From Flavisolibacter nicotianae (GTDB taxonomy: Bacteria; Bacteroidota; Bacteroidia; Chitinophagales; Chitinophagaceae), in assembly GCF_003628535.1 (NCBI RefSeq), contig NZ_RBCI01000003.1, forward strand, positions 682,001 to 746,000: 64,000 bases of DNA, written 5' to 3'. Below are positions 44,147 through 52,415 of this stretch, piece after piece. A model generated the notes under the pieces. It was not told the DNA's origin. It saw nothing but the letters and a program-made list of their open reading frames with translations, and made no database searches. The stretch's first letter is position 1; every line of letters starts with the position of its first letter. A program made the translations under genes and the position numbers.

Positions 44147-45775
44147 ATGAAGTCACCCATCTTAGTCATATCGGTATTATTGATTGGCATTGGCGTACAG
44201 GCACAGGATACGACAGGAAAAAAAGTAAAAATTACGTCGAGCTTTAAGCCGGTGTTGAAGGAAGCGGCCAAGGTAAATTTCAATGCGGCACCACCGAGCA
44301 CCGATACGTCGCGGCCACGACTGCAATACAATATTCCCAACCAGAACTTGAATTTTGCATTTCAACCGGGTACGCTTCGGCCGCTTGCCCTGCAGGTGGA
44401 TACCGGCGCCAACTGGACCAATGAAAGCTATGTCAAACTCGGTTTCGGCAACCTGAAAACACCGTTTGCGCAGGTTGGACTTTCGGTGGGCGACGGCAAA
44501 ACAGCCGGCGTGAACCTCTATGGCAAACACACGTCTTCCAAAGGCAAGATCCAGTACCAGGATTACAGCACCACCAACGTGGAGTTGAATACCTTTCTGA
44601 AATCGGGCAATATCGAATGGGATGCACGGCTGGGTGCGTTGCAGGAGAATACAAAAAAATACGGCATCACTGCCTTGTCATCGATTCCGCCAAAAGATTC
44701 GCTGGATGTAAAGCTGCAAACCTGGCGGGGACGCATTTCGTTTCACAACATCAACCGCACTGAACTCGGACTTTCGTATGCACCCGAACTGCGCATTGAC
44801 GCCTTCAGCGACGGGTTGAGCAATTCGGAGAGCAATACCTACCTGAATATTCCCGTGCAAAAGGAGCTGGGGAAAACGTTTGCCGTCGATGTAGCGCTGA
44901 CGGCAAGCCTTAGCCGGTACAAACCCGAAAAAAAGACGGAGGTGAACAACAATTTCTTCATGATCTCTCCTTCGCTTTTGTACCGTTCGCAAAATATCAA
45001 CCTCCAGGCAGGAATCCGGCCGTCCTGGAACAAAAGCAAGTCAAGGCTGTTCCCGAACATCACAGCGGAAGTGGCTTCGTCGGATAAACGTTTTTCTTTC
45101 CAGGCAGGATGGGTGGGTTACCTGCGGAATTCGGGCTTCCAGTACATGGCCGGCATCAATCCCTGGATATGGGCGCCGGAAACCGTTTATAATTCCAGCG
45201 TCGACGAACGTTATGCGGGTTTTAAGGGATCGGCCGGCGACCACCTGAGTTACAGTGCGAAAATTGGCTACAACAAGATCACCGACCAGCCGCTTTTCAC
45301 CAACGATACATCCAGTACAAGTGGTGGCCGGTCGTTCATGGTGATCAATGAGCCCGAACTAAAAGTGTTCAATTTCGGTGGCGAGTTGGGTTATACGATC
45401 GGCGAAACATTTTCGCTGATTTCGAACATCCAGTTTAATCAATACAAAACAAAAGTGGCGGAGAAAGCCTGGGGCCTGCTGCCCATCGAATTCCGGACAG
45501 CGTTGCGCCTCCAGGTGCTGAAAGACCTTTACGTCACGACCGACATGTACACATTTAACGGCCCGCAATACCTCCGCAAAGACGGCAGCCGGGGAAACCT
45601 GGGAAGCGCCATGGACCTGAGTGCGGGTCTTGAATTCAAGGTGGTAAAGAACATCAAGCTGTGGGCCCAATTCAACAACATGCTGAACAAGGAATACCAA
45701 CGCTGGAACCAGTACCCGGTTTACGGCTTCAACTTCTTGGGTGGAGTCGTATTTTCGTTCGCTCAAAGCAAATAG
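44147..45775 (+). CDS. outer-membrane beta-barrel, TonB-receptor-like without plug
   Basis: A 542-aa protein with a signal peptide (ends GVQAQ). The mature protein is rich in alternating strands (YVKLGFGNLKTPFAQVGLSVG, AGVNLYGKH, WDARLGALQ) and ends with a last strand FNFLGGVVFSFAQSK, typical of TonB-dependent receptor barrels. The segment LWAQFNNMLNKEYQRWNQYPVYGF is a receptor-type C-terminal motif. There is no plug domain or CarboxypepD-like N-terminus, so it is not a normal receptor. Lies in the TPR/barrel/HU-CCDC81 operon. Confidence 0.82.
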   Translation: MKSPILVISVLLIGIGVQAQDTTGKKVKITSSFKPVLKEAAKVNFNAAPPSTDTSRPRLQYNIPNQNLNFAFQPGTLRPLALQVDTGANWTNESYVKLGFGNLKTPFAQVGLSVGDGKTAGVNLYGKHTSSKGKIQYQDYSTTNVELNTFLKSGNIEWDARLGALQENTKKYGITALSSIPPKDSLDVKLQTWRGRISFHNINRTELGLSYAPELRIDAFSDGLSNSESNTYLNIPVQKELGKTFAVDVALTASLSRYKPEKKTEVNNNFFMISPSLLYRSQNINLQAGIRPSWNKSKSRLFPNITAEVASSDKRFSFQAGWVGYLRNSGFQYMAGINPWIWAPETVYNSSVDERYAGFKGSAGDHLSYSAKIGYNKITDQPLFTNDTSSTSGGRSFMVINEPELKVFNFGGELGYTIGETFSLISNIQFNQYKTKVAEKAWGLLPIEFRTALRLQVLKDLYVTTDMYTFNGPQYLRKDGSRGNLGSAMDLSAGLEFKVVKNIKLWAQFNNMLNKEYQRWNQYPVYGFNFLGGVVFSFAQSK

Positions 45776-45776
45776 C

Positions 45777-46409
45777 GTGTTCAATCAACTGACAAAATAT
45801 TTATTGCACTACAGGCGGGTGAGTCTTCCCTCAGTCGGTACCATTCAACTGGTGCAGGTTCCTGCGCAACTCAACGTTGCGGACAAAACGATACAACCGC
45901 CAACGTTTTCCGCCGAGCTGAAAGACGATGCAACGGTGCCGGATCATCAACTGGCTTACCTTTCTGCAGCGTTGCGCCAGGATAAGGACAGCGTGCGGCA
46001 GTCGCTGAACGATTTGGGTGCAGCGTTGAAAGAACGCATCGAGGATGAAGGTTTTTTATGGAATGGCATCGGGACGATCCGCCGGTCCGGAAAGATCGAG
46101 ATGGAGCTGCCTGCCCTTGAACCTTTGCCGGCAGAACGGGTGATGCGGCATGATGCTGAACACATGGTCCTGCGGGGCGACCAACACATGACGTCTACCG
46201 AAATTGCCGGGTTAAAAGAAGCCACACCCGGAAAAAGACGTTCCATTTTTGTGATCATCGGTTGGATCGTGTTAGTGCTTTCCCTTCTTTTCATCATTTT
46301 CATTCTCTACCAGGGCAAGTTCAGGATCGGAGCCAGTGGTTCAAAGCAGGCGCCGGTCGGTTCAGTTTACCTTCCGGTTGGAAGCAAAAGTGGAGTGAAA
46401 CCGCTCTAA
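45777..46409 (+). CDS. HU-CCDC81-like membrane protein
   Basis: A 210-aa protein starting at a GTG one base after the barrel gene's stop. The N-terminal about 60 residues (FNQLTKYLLHYRRVSLPSVGTIQLVQVP) match the prokaryotic HU-CCDC81 domain, followed by a second helical HU-like unit (LNDLGAALKERIEDEGFLWNGIGTIRR). A membrane helix is at about 160-182 (SIFVIIGWIVLVLSLLFIIFIL). Relatives normally end in a peptidoglycan-binding SPOR domain; here only about 30 residues follow the helix, so the SPOR part is absent. The HU domains would sit in the cytoplasm. Confidence 0.8.
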   Translation: MFNQLTKYLLHYRRVSLPSVGTIQLVQVPAQLNVADKTIQPPTFSAELKDDATVPDHQLAYLSAALRQDKDSVRQSLNDLGAALKERIEDEGFLWNGIGTIRRSGKIEMELPALEPLPAERVMRHDAEHMVLRGDQHMTSTEIAGLKEATPGKRRSIFVIIGWIVLVLSLLFIIFILYQGKFRIGASGSKQAPVGSVYLPVGSKSGVKPL

Positions 46410-46462
46410 GCGAGGTTGCCGTATTTTCAAAAAGCCAACCTTAATCAAACCGCGAACTGTTC

Positions 46463-46470
46463 TACATTTG
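46463..46470 (+). promoter_or_regulatory. -7 promoter box for the methyltransferase gene
   Basis: TACATTTG, only 8 nt before the ATG at 46479, so the transcript is predicted to be leaderless or nearly so. Confidence 0.55.
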
Positions 46471-46478
46471 CAGCCCTT

Positions 46479-47375
46479 ATGAATCGCATTCATTATTCGC
46501 ATTGCCCGGTGTGCAACAGCACCAATATCGATCCCTTGCTCAAGGTGAAGGATCATTCTGTCAGCAAGGAGGAATATGTTGTGTGGCAGTGCCGCGATTG
46601 CACCCTGCGTTTCACGCAGGATGTGCCTGATGAGGACTCGATTGGCCCATATTATGCTTCGCCCGACTATATTTCGCACTCCAACACGAGCAAGGGATTA
46701 CTCAATCAGCTTTATCAAAATGTTCGCCGGCTGACGCTGGCACAAAAGGCCAACCTGGTAGAGCGCTATACCCGGAAAAAAGGGTCTCTGCTGGACATTG
46801 GTGCAGGCATAGGTGCGTTTCTGTCGGCGATGAAGCAAAGAGGATGGGAGGCCAGGGGAATTGAGCCTGATGAAGGCGCACGGACAAATGCAAAAGAACT
46901 CTTTGGGCTGACATTACAGGAGCCTTCGTTGTTGTTCGAAGCAGACGGACGCCGGTATGATGCGATAACCCTTTGGCATGTGTTGGAACACGTACACCAG
47001 TTGCATCCCTACGTAGCCCGGTTAAAAGAGCGGCTGGCAGAAGGAGGGAAGATCTTTATTGCTGTTCCCAACTATACCTCTGCGGATGCCGCTGCCTACA
47101 GGAATTATTGGGCGGCATACGATGTGCCGCGTCATCTGTATCATTTCTCGCCGCAATCGATTTCTGTACTGATGAATGCGCACGGCCTTCGGGTGATCGA
47201 AAAAAAGCCGATGTGGTTTGATTCGTTTTACATCAGTCTCCTCAGCAGCAAATACCACCGTGGACGAACCTCCTGGCTGGGCGCCGGTCTGAATGGCCTT
47301 CGTTCGAACCTCGCGGCACTGGTAAACAGGGACCGCTGCAGCTCGCTGATCTATATTGTTGAAAAGGCGTCGTAA
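46479..47375 (+). CDS. class I SAM-dependent methyltransferase with Cys-rich N-terminus
   Basis: A 298-aa protein. The N-terminus has a zinc-finger-like SHCPVCNS and WQCRDCTLRF (four Cys), as in methyltransferases of the sugar- or lipid-modifying type. The SAM-binding motif is LLDIGAGIGAFLSAM (about 102-116), followed by ITLWHVLEHV and AVPNYTSADAAAYR. The substrate is not predictable. The start is supported by the promoter box 8 nt upstream. Confidence 0.87.
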   Translation: MNRIHYSHCPVCNSTNIDPLLKVKDHSVSKEEYVVWQCRDCTLRFTQDVPDEDSIGPYYASPDYISHSNTSKGLLNQLYQNVRRLTLAQKANLVERYTRKKGSLLDIGAGIGAFLSAMKQRGWEARGIEPDEGARTNAKELFGLTLQEPSLLFEADGRRYDAITLWHVLEHVHQLHPYVARLKERLAEGGKIFIAVPNYTSADAAAYRNYWAAYDVPRHLYHFSPQSISVLMNAHGLRVIEKKPMWFDSFYISLLSSKYHRGRTSWLGAGLNGLRSNLAALVNRDRCSSLIYIVEKAS

Positions 47376-47398
47376 CGAAAAAAAACTGCAGGTTGCCA

Positions 47399-48202
47399 TT
47401 AGAAAGCAAACTGCAACTGGTAAATCTTCGACCAGTTTTTTCCCGTCACGTAGAATTTTTTTGTTTCGGGGTTGTAGGCGATGCCATTCAGCACCTCGGC
47501 GTGCGGGTTGGTTGCCTGTTCGCGCTGTGCAAGATTGGACAAATCCATCTTTGCGACAACATTGCCGGTGGAGGGCTCAATTTTCAACAGGTAATTCATC
47601 TGCCATTGGTTGGCGTAGACAAAGCCGTTGACATATTCCAGCTCGTTGATGTTGACGGCCGGAACGTCGTTCTCTTTTACTTCCACTTTTTTCAGCAGCT
47701 TGAACGTACCCGGTTCGTAATAGTAAAGATTGTTGCTGCCGTTGCTGGCAATTAGCGCCGTGCTGTCGTGCGTCAGGCCCCAGCCTTCTCCGTTAAACGG
47801 AAGCTCTTTGATCTTTTTGAAGTCTCCCACTGTATATACATTCACCTTGCTTTCCCGCCAGGTCAACTGGTAAACGGTGTCGCGAAAAACGGTGATGCCT
47901 TCGCCAAAAGAAGCAGCTGGCAACGAAATTTGCTTTTGTGGTTTGCCGCTTTGCAAATCGTATTGCACCAGCTTCGACTTTCCTTCCAGGCCGGTGCTTT
48001 CGAGCAGCGTACCCTTGTAAAATTCCAGTCCTTCGGTAAAAAAAGACGTGTCGTGCGCTGCCGTTCCAACGATGGTATAATTGATGGACGGTGTTTGGGG
48101 AACAGAAGCGCTGCTGCTGTCGGTTGTGGTGTCGGGATTATTGGAACACCGGACGGATACGATGCCGACACAGAGTAACGCCAGCCAGAACGTTTTTTTC
48201 AT
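47399..48202 (-). CDS. glutaminyl-peptide cyclotransferase-like lipoprotein
   Basis: A 267-aa protein with lipobox VSVRC (Cys19). The rest is a five-bladed propeller of the glutamine cyclotransferase family: TSFFTEGLEFYKGTLLESTG, LVQYDLQSGK, EGWGLTHDSTALIASNGS and LEYVNGFVYANQWQMNYLLKIEPSTG. The family converts N-terminal Gln to pyroglutamate, often on exported proteins. A TATTTTTG box lies 5 nt before the ATG, predicting a leaderless mRNA. Convergent with the methyltransferase (23-bp gap). Confidence 0.88.
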   Translation of the reverse strand: MKKTFWLALLCVGIVSVRCSNNPDTTTDSSSASVPQTPSINYTIVGTAAHDTSFFTEGLEFYKGTLLESTGLEGKSKLVQYDLQSGKPQKQISLPAASFGEGITVFRDTVYQLTWRESKVNVYTVGDFKKIKELPFNGEGWGLTHDSTALIASNGSNNLYYYEPGTFKLLKKVEVKENDVPAVNINELEYVNGFVYANQWQMNYLLKIEPSTGNVVAKMDLSNLAQREQATNPHAEVLNGIAYNPETKKFYVTGKNWSKIYQLQFAF

Positions 48203-48207
48203 AGAGC

Positions 48208-48215
48208 CAAAAATA
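48208..48215 (-). promoter_or_regulatory. -7 promoter box for the cyclotransferase gene
   Basis: Minus strand TATTTTTG, 5 nt before the ATG at 48202. Confidence 0.55.
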
Positions 48216-48281
48216 AGGGTTGGCCCCAAAGCTTTTGTTAAGAGGTTTGGAATAATATTTGAAACTTACCCATCGGCCGAT

Positions 48282-48289
48282 TATATTTG
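48282..48289 (+). promoter_or_regulatory. -7 promoter box upstream of the metallopeptidase
   Basis: TATATTTG, about 118 nt before the ATG at 48408. The leader between is unannotated. Confidence 0.4.
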
Positions 48290-48407
48290 TTGCATCGCCT
48301 CCAGATCCTACCCAAATTCCGACAACTTCCATTTCCTCTTTTTTCCGGTATCGCTGCAAAAGCCAGTATAGATTCCAGTTACCTGTGGTTACCGTCAACC
48401 GGCAACT

Positions 48408-49598
48408 ATGAGGACGTTTTTCCTGTTCGTATTTCTTCACTTTTCCGCTGTTTTGCTGGCGCAGGATCGCTGCATCACGGTTGGGTATCTTGCCGGAAAA
48501 CAGCCCGGGTCACCGGAAGCCAAAGCCATTGCCGAACAAGGTCAGGGTAAAAACAATACACAACGCCAGGGTAACGACGATGCCGTCATCCGTATACCGG
48601 TTGTAGTACACGTACTTTACAATGATGCGACGCAGAATATTTCGGAAACGCAGGTCCGGAGCGGCATCGATGCGCTGAACAGGGATTTTCGCCGCAAGGC
48701 TGCCGATACAAGCAACACACCCTTGCGTTTCCGCTCCATCGCGGCAGATGTGCAGATTGAATTTTATCTCGCTACGGCCGATCCCTTTGGCCGCTCCACC
48801 AATGGGATCATTCGTAAGCAAAACTCTCGAATTGCATGGATGGCCGATGACAAGATGAAGATGGCTGCACAAGGCGGCGACAACCCCTGGAACAGCAAGA
48901 GCTATCTCAATATCTGGGTGGTGAACCTGGCAGGCGGCAGCGGTTATGCCAGTGTGCCCGGGTGCGCTCCCGAAACGGACGGTGTTGTTATTCACTACGC
49001 AGCTTTTGGCACCCTCAACACGACGGCACCCTTTAATATGGGGCGCACCGTTGTGCACGAAGTGGGGCATTGGCTGGGATTAAAACACATTTGGGGTGAT
49101 GCCGAATGTGGTGATGATGGCGTGGACGACACACCGCAACAGGGTTTTTTTACGAAAGGATGTCCTTCCGGTTTTCGCAGCTCGTGCAACAACGGCACGC
49201 AGGGCGATATGTACATGAACTTCATGGATTATACCGATGATGCCTGTATGAACTTATTCACTGCCGGTCAACGCAGCCGCATGCGTTTACAATTTGCGGA
49301 AGGCGGGTGGCGTGCATCGCTTTTGCAAAGCAGGGGCCTGAGCGAACCCTGGATGCAGCAGGCCGCATTGCCTGCAGCCGCAGCAACACTCTACCCCAAC
49401 CCGGCGCAGGATAAGGTTACGATACAGGTTGGCCAGTTTCTAATCGGGAAAAAGCTTAGTCTTTTCAACAGCCAGGGTTTACTGCAAAACGTGGAAACGA
49501 TCACGTCTACCCTTCATACTCTTTCATTAGCGGGACTCAAATCCGGCGTCTATTTTTTACGTGGCGAAGATTTCCTGCAAAAATTCGTCAAGCTTTAA
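48408..49598 (+). CDS. M43-type zinc metallopeptidase with T9SS sorting domain
   Basis: A 396-aa secreted protein. Residues 1-19 are a signal peptide. The pappalysin-like (M43) catalytic region has the zinc motif HEVGHWLGLKH (217-227) and the Met-turn in MNFMDYTDDACM. The C-terminal about 75 residues (ATLYPNPAQDKVTIQV ... LKSGVYFLRGEDFLQKFVKL) form a type A type IX secretion signal, so the mature protease is secreted through the outer membrane and may be retained at the surface. Ends with a 4-bp overlap with the convergent FAD oxidase stop. Confidence 0.93.
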   Translation: MRTFFLFVFLHFSAVLLAQDRCITVGYLAGKQPGSPEAKAIAEQGQGKNNTQRQGNDDAVIRIPVVVHVLYNDATQNISETQVRSGIDALNRDFRRKAADTSNTPLRFRSIAADVQIEFYLATADPFGRSTNGIIRKQNSRIAWMADDKMKMAAQGGDNPWNSKSYLNIWVVNLAGGSGYASVPGCAPETDGVVIHYAAFGTLNTTAPFNMGRTVVHEVGHWLGLKHIWGDAECGDDGVDDTPQQGFFTKGCPSGFRSSCNNGTQGDMYMNFMDYTDDACMNLFTAGQRSRMRLQFAEGGWRASLLQSRGLSEPWMQQAALPAAAATLYPNPAQDKVTIQVGQFLIGKKLSLFNSQGLLQNVETITSTLHTLSLAGLKSGVYFLRGEDFLQKFVKL

Positions 49599-50725
49599 TC
49601 CATCAGCGCCGCGACTTGTTGTGCCACAACCGGCGCCAGGGCAACGCCCATTCCGCTCATGCGCACCGCACAAAAAAGCGAAGGAGTCAGTTGTTTGACG
49701 ATCGGTGTTTTTTCTTTGCCAAAAGCCATGATGCCGGACCACCGGTGCTCGATGATGTACTGGTTTTGAAACTGCGGCAGGATCACGTCTGCCAGGTAGG
49801 CCTCAAGTTCCTGTTGGATGCGTTGTGACGTATCCATTTCCGTTGTCGTCTCTTCTTCAAACGCTTTGTTTCTGGCACCGCCGAGTAGCACGCAATTTCC
49901 GAGGTTGCGGAAATAATAAAAACCTTCATCCGAGTGAAAGGTGCCGTTAAAGGGAAGGTTTTTGATGGGAGAGGTGAGGAGCACCTGTCCTCGTGCCGGA
50001 ACAATGTCTATCTCCGGCAGCAGTTCTCTTGTAAACGCATTGGTGCAAAGCAAGACCCGGCTAGCTGTAAAGTGAAAATGGTGGGCTGTTCGAATAACCA
50101 TTTTTTCATCGCCGGGTTCGAAGTGGGTAACCTCAATGCCATTCAATACGGAAACGCCCATGCGCCGCACTTTCTGCAACAGCGCCTGCAGCAGCTTGCC
50201 GGAATGAAGATAACCTTCGAGCTTGTTTTCCACGAGGTGGGCTGTTTTGCCAAAGCCGAATTCCCCGATCTTTTCATCCGCGAGGCGGTAGGTTTTCTTT
50301 GCGTTGGTAATGGGTTTTAAAAGGGAGTTGAGGTAGTCGATGTTTTCTTTTAATTTTTCCGGTGTCGTTGCACCATCGTACAATTCGTAGCCGCCGCACA
50401 GGTCGAAATCGATGCTTTTTTTACCAAAATATTTTTGGATTCGTTCCAGTCCTTTGAAGCGCATTTCGACCATAGAAAGCATTTTATCGGTCCCCATCGT
50501 TTGGGCATCCCAGGCCAGTTCGCTCAGGCTTCCAAAGCAGGCAAAACCGGCATTCCGCGTGCTGGCTCCCGTTGGGATAATGCCCCTGTCGATGACCGTG
50601 ATCTTCCGCTCCGGATTCCGTTTTTTCAGGTAAAGTGCCGACCAAAGACCCACAAAGCCGCTTCCTACAATGACCACATCCTGGTGCGCAAAAAAGGTTT
50701 CCTTTTCCCAGATCGATACATTCAT
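49595..50725 (-). CDS. FAD-dependent amine/D-amino-acid oxidase (DadA-like)
   Basis: A 376-aa flavoprotein of the DAO family. The N-terminal dinucleotide motif is VVIVGSGFVGLWSALYL (about 17-33). Family features are STRNAGFACFGS, FHSDEGFYYFRNLG and EHRWSGIMAFGKEKTPIVKQL. The family deaminates glycine, sarcosine or D-amino acids. A TAGCTTTG box 4 nt before the ATG predicts a leaderless transcript. Its stop codon overlaps the end of the convergent metallopeptidase gene. Confidence 0.87.
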   Translation of the reverse strand: MNVSIWEKETFFAHQDVVIVGSGFVGLWSALYLKKRNPERKITVIDRGIIPTGASTRNAGFACFGSLSELAWDAQTMGTDKMLSMVEMRFKGLERIQKYFGKKSIDFDLCGGYELYDGATTPEKLKENIDYLNSLLKPITNAKKTYRLADEKIGEFGFGKTAHLVENKLEGYLHSGKLLQALLQKVRRMGVSVLNGIEVTHFEPGDEKMVIRTAHHFHFTASRVLLCTNAFTRELLPEIDIVPARGQVLLTSPIKNLPFNGTFHSDEGFYYFRNLGNCVLLGGARNKAFEEETTTEMDTSQRIQQELEAYLADVILPQFQNQYIIEHRWSGIMAFGKEKTPIVKQLTPSLFCAVRMSGMGVALAPVVAQQVAALMD

Positions 50726-50729
50726 GCCG

Positions 50730-50737
50730 CAAAGCTA
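50730..50737 (-). promoter_or_regulatory. -7 promoter box for the DadA-like gene
   Basis: Minus strand TAGCTTTG, 4 nt before the ATG at 50725. Confidence 0.6.
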
Positions 50738-50789
50738 CTTTAACCCGCCATTAAGTTTCGGGCAATTACTTTCACAGGAAAGTATTTCT

Positions 50790-51527
50790 ATGAAAAAATT
50801 TCTTCTCCTGTTTTTTCTTGCTGCAAGTGCCGTTTCCCTCCAGGCACAGGGACTAAAAGGCCTGTTGAAAAAAGTGACCGGGGACTCTGCGCTTCGCCCA
50901 ATCGTTTCGGCAACAAAAAGCAACGCCTTGTCGAATGATGAAATCATTAACGGCCTGAAAGAAGCCTTGCAGGTTGGCGCCGACAATGGAACAAAAAAGC
51001 TTTCGGCGGTTGATGGATTTTTTAAGGACGCGGCAATCAAGATCCTGATGCCCGAAGAAGCCAAAAAGGTGGAGCAGAAACTTCGTACTGTAGGGTTGGG
51101 CAAACAGGTAGACAATGCTATTCTTTCCATGAACCGTGCAGCTGAAAATGCTGCACAATCGGCAGCACCGATTTTCCTGAACGCCATCAAAGGTATGTCG
51201 ATCCAGGATGGAATCAGTATCTTGAAAGGAGGCGATTTTGCTGCCACCAATTTCCTGAAAACAAAAACCCTGGCTCAACTGACTGATGCATTCCGTCCGG
51301 TGATTGAACAATCGCTGCAAAAGGTAAATGCAACCAAATACTGGAACACGCTTTTCTCCACCTATAATACGTTCAGCCGCGAGAAGGTCAACCCGGATCT
51401 TTCTGCTTACGTGACCGAAAAAGCCCTTGCCGGTATCTTCTATCAGGTTGGACAGGAAGAACAAAAAATCCGCAAGGACCCGATGGCACGGACCACCGAC
51501 CTGCTGAAAAAGGTATTCGCAAAGTAG
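50790..51527 (+). CDS. DUF4197 periplasmic protein
   Basis: A 245-aa protein with a signal peptide (ends SLQAQ at about 20). The rest is helical, with GLKEALQVGADNGTKKLSAVDGFFKDAAIKILMPEE (in two pieces) and AMNRAAENAA-type segments of DUF4197. Family function is unknown. The ATG at 50790 is preceded by AGGAAAG. Its promoter region is shared with the divergent DadA-like gene. Confidence 0.88.
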   Translation: MKKFLLLFFLAASAVSLQAQGLKGLLKKVTGDSALRPIVSATKSNALSNDEIINGLKEALQVGADNGTKKLSAVDGFFKDAAIKILMPEEAKKVEQKLRTVGLGKQVDNAILSMNRAAENAAQSAAPIFLNAIKGMSIQDGISILKGGDFAATNFLKTKTLAQLTDAFRPVIEQSLQKVNATKYWNTLFSTYNTFSREKVNPDLSAYVTEKALAGIFYQVGQEEQKIRKDPMARTTDLLKKVFAK

Positions 51528-51575
51528 AAGGTAACATCGACCGGGCTTTTTGGCCGGCCATTCATTCGTTTCTCC

Positions 51576-52310
51576 TTAAAACGCAATGCCGATGGAGATG
51601 CCCGTTCGTATGCCGGGCAGAGCACCGCTGAAGTCTGCATTCACCCGCTTGTTTTCCCTGTCGACCATTACGGTGGATTTGTTTCGGATAAAGGGAAACT
51701 GGTCGAGAAACTCCCGTATGTTTTTTTCGGCTTCCCTGGCATCCACTTCCATCCACGGGATGGTATTGGAAACCTCCATGGCTTTAAGTGAATTGGTTGC
51801 CGAATTGATCTCGGGACCGAGGAAGAAAAAGTCGATAACAATGCGCTTGCCGACGATGAACTGTGCGCCCAGTTGAACGCCTACACCCAAACCGTTGTAA
51901 TCATTGACAAAGTCGAAGATGGCTTTGCGATAGTTCAGCGTGCCGGTGCCCGTGCCTTCGCTGGTATGATGAACGTATTTGAAGAAGGGCTCGTAATACA
52001 GTCCGCGCAGGTGTTTCCTGGAAAAATAGGTTCGATAACCGGCCAGGAAAGATGTGGCCTTCATGGTAAAATCTGCATCCTTGTCGTCGAATGTAAATGC
52101 ATGCCGTGCCGTTGCCGGTAAGCCGATTTTCGCGGTCAGCGAGTTGCGTCCACCAAAATTGTATTCGGCCTGCAGCGAGGCGCTGCCAAGAAACAATCCT
52201 GTCGGTGCCCATTTCAGGGTAATGTTTCGCGGAGGGTCGTTGGTTTTATCCTGTGCCACCGAACAAAGGGACAAAAAAAGGACGGCCAGGAAGATGGGTG
52301 TTTTTTTCAT
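51576..52310 (-). CDS. DUF3575 outer-membrane beta-barrel-like protein
   Basis: A 244-aa exported protein with a signal peptide (ends CSVAQ). It starts NITLKWAPTGLFLGSASLQAEYNF, typical of DUF3575, and continues with strand-like segments (TSFLAGYRTYF, GVGVQLGAQFIVGKRIVIDFFFLG) ending in ISIGIAF with an aromatic C-terminus, as in outer-membrane barrels. Function unknown. It is separated from lpdA by a terminator. Confidence 0.8.
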   Translation of the reverse strand: MKKTPIFLAVLFLSLCSVAQDKTNDPPRNITLKWAPTGLFLGSASLQAEYNFGGRNSLTAKIGLPATARHAFTFDDKDADFTMKATSFLAGYRTYFSRKHLRGLYYEPFFKYVHHTSEGTGTGTLNYRKAIFDFVNDYNGLGVGVQLGAQFIVGKRIVIDFFFLGPEINSATNSLKAMEVSNTIPWMEVDAREAEKNIREFLDQFPFIRNKSTVMVDRENKRVNADFSGALPGIRTGISIGIAF

Positions 52311-52365
52311 ACGTCACTGTCTGCATTTCTAAGAGGGAAAAAATCGAACCAACGCTGCACAAAAA

Positions 52366-52390
52366 AAAGCCCGTCACGCAGACGGGCTTT
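52366..52390 (-). terminator. terminator after lpdA
   Basis: Stem AAAGCCCGTC (52366-52375) / GACGGGCTTT (52381-52390), with a T tract on the minus strand, 26 bp past the lpdA stop. Confidence 0.88.
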
Positions 52391-52415
52391 CAACGTTGTA
52401 CCACTGAAATCCGGT

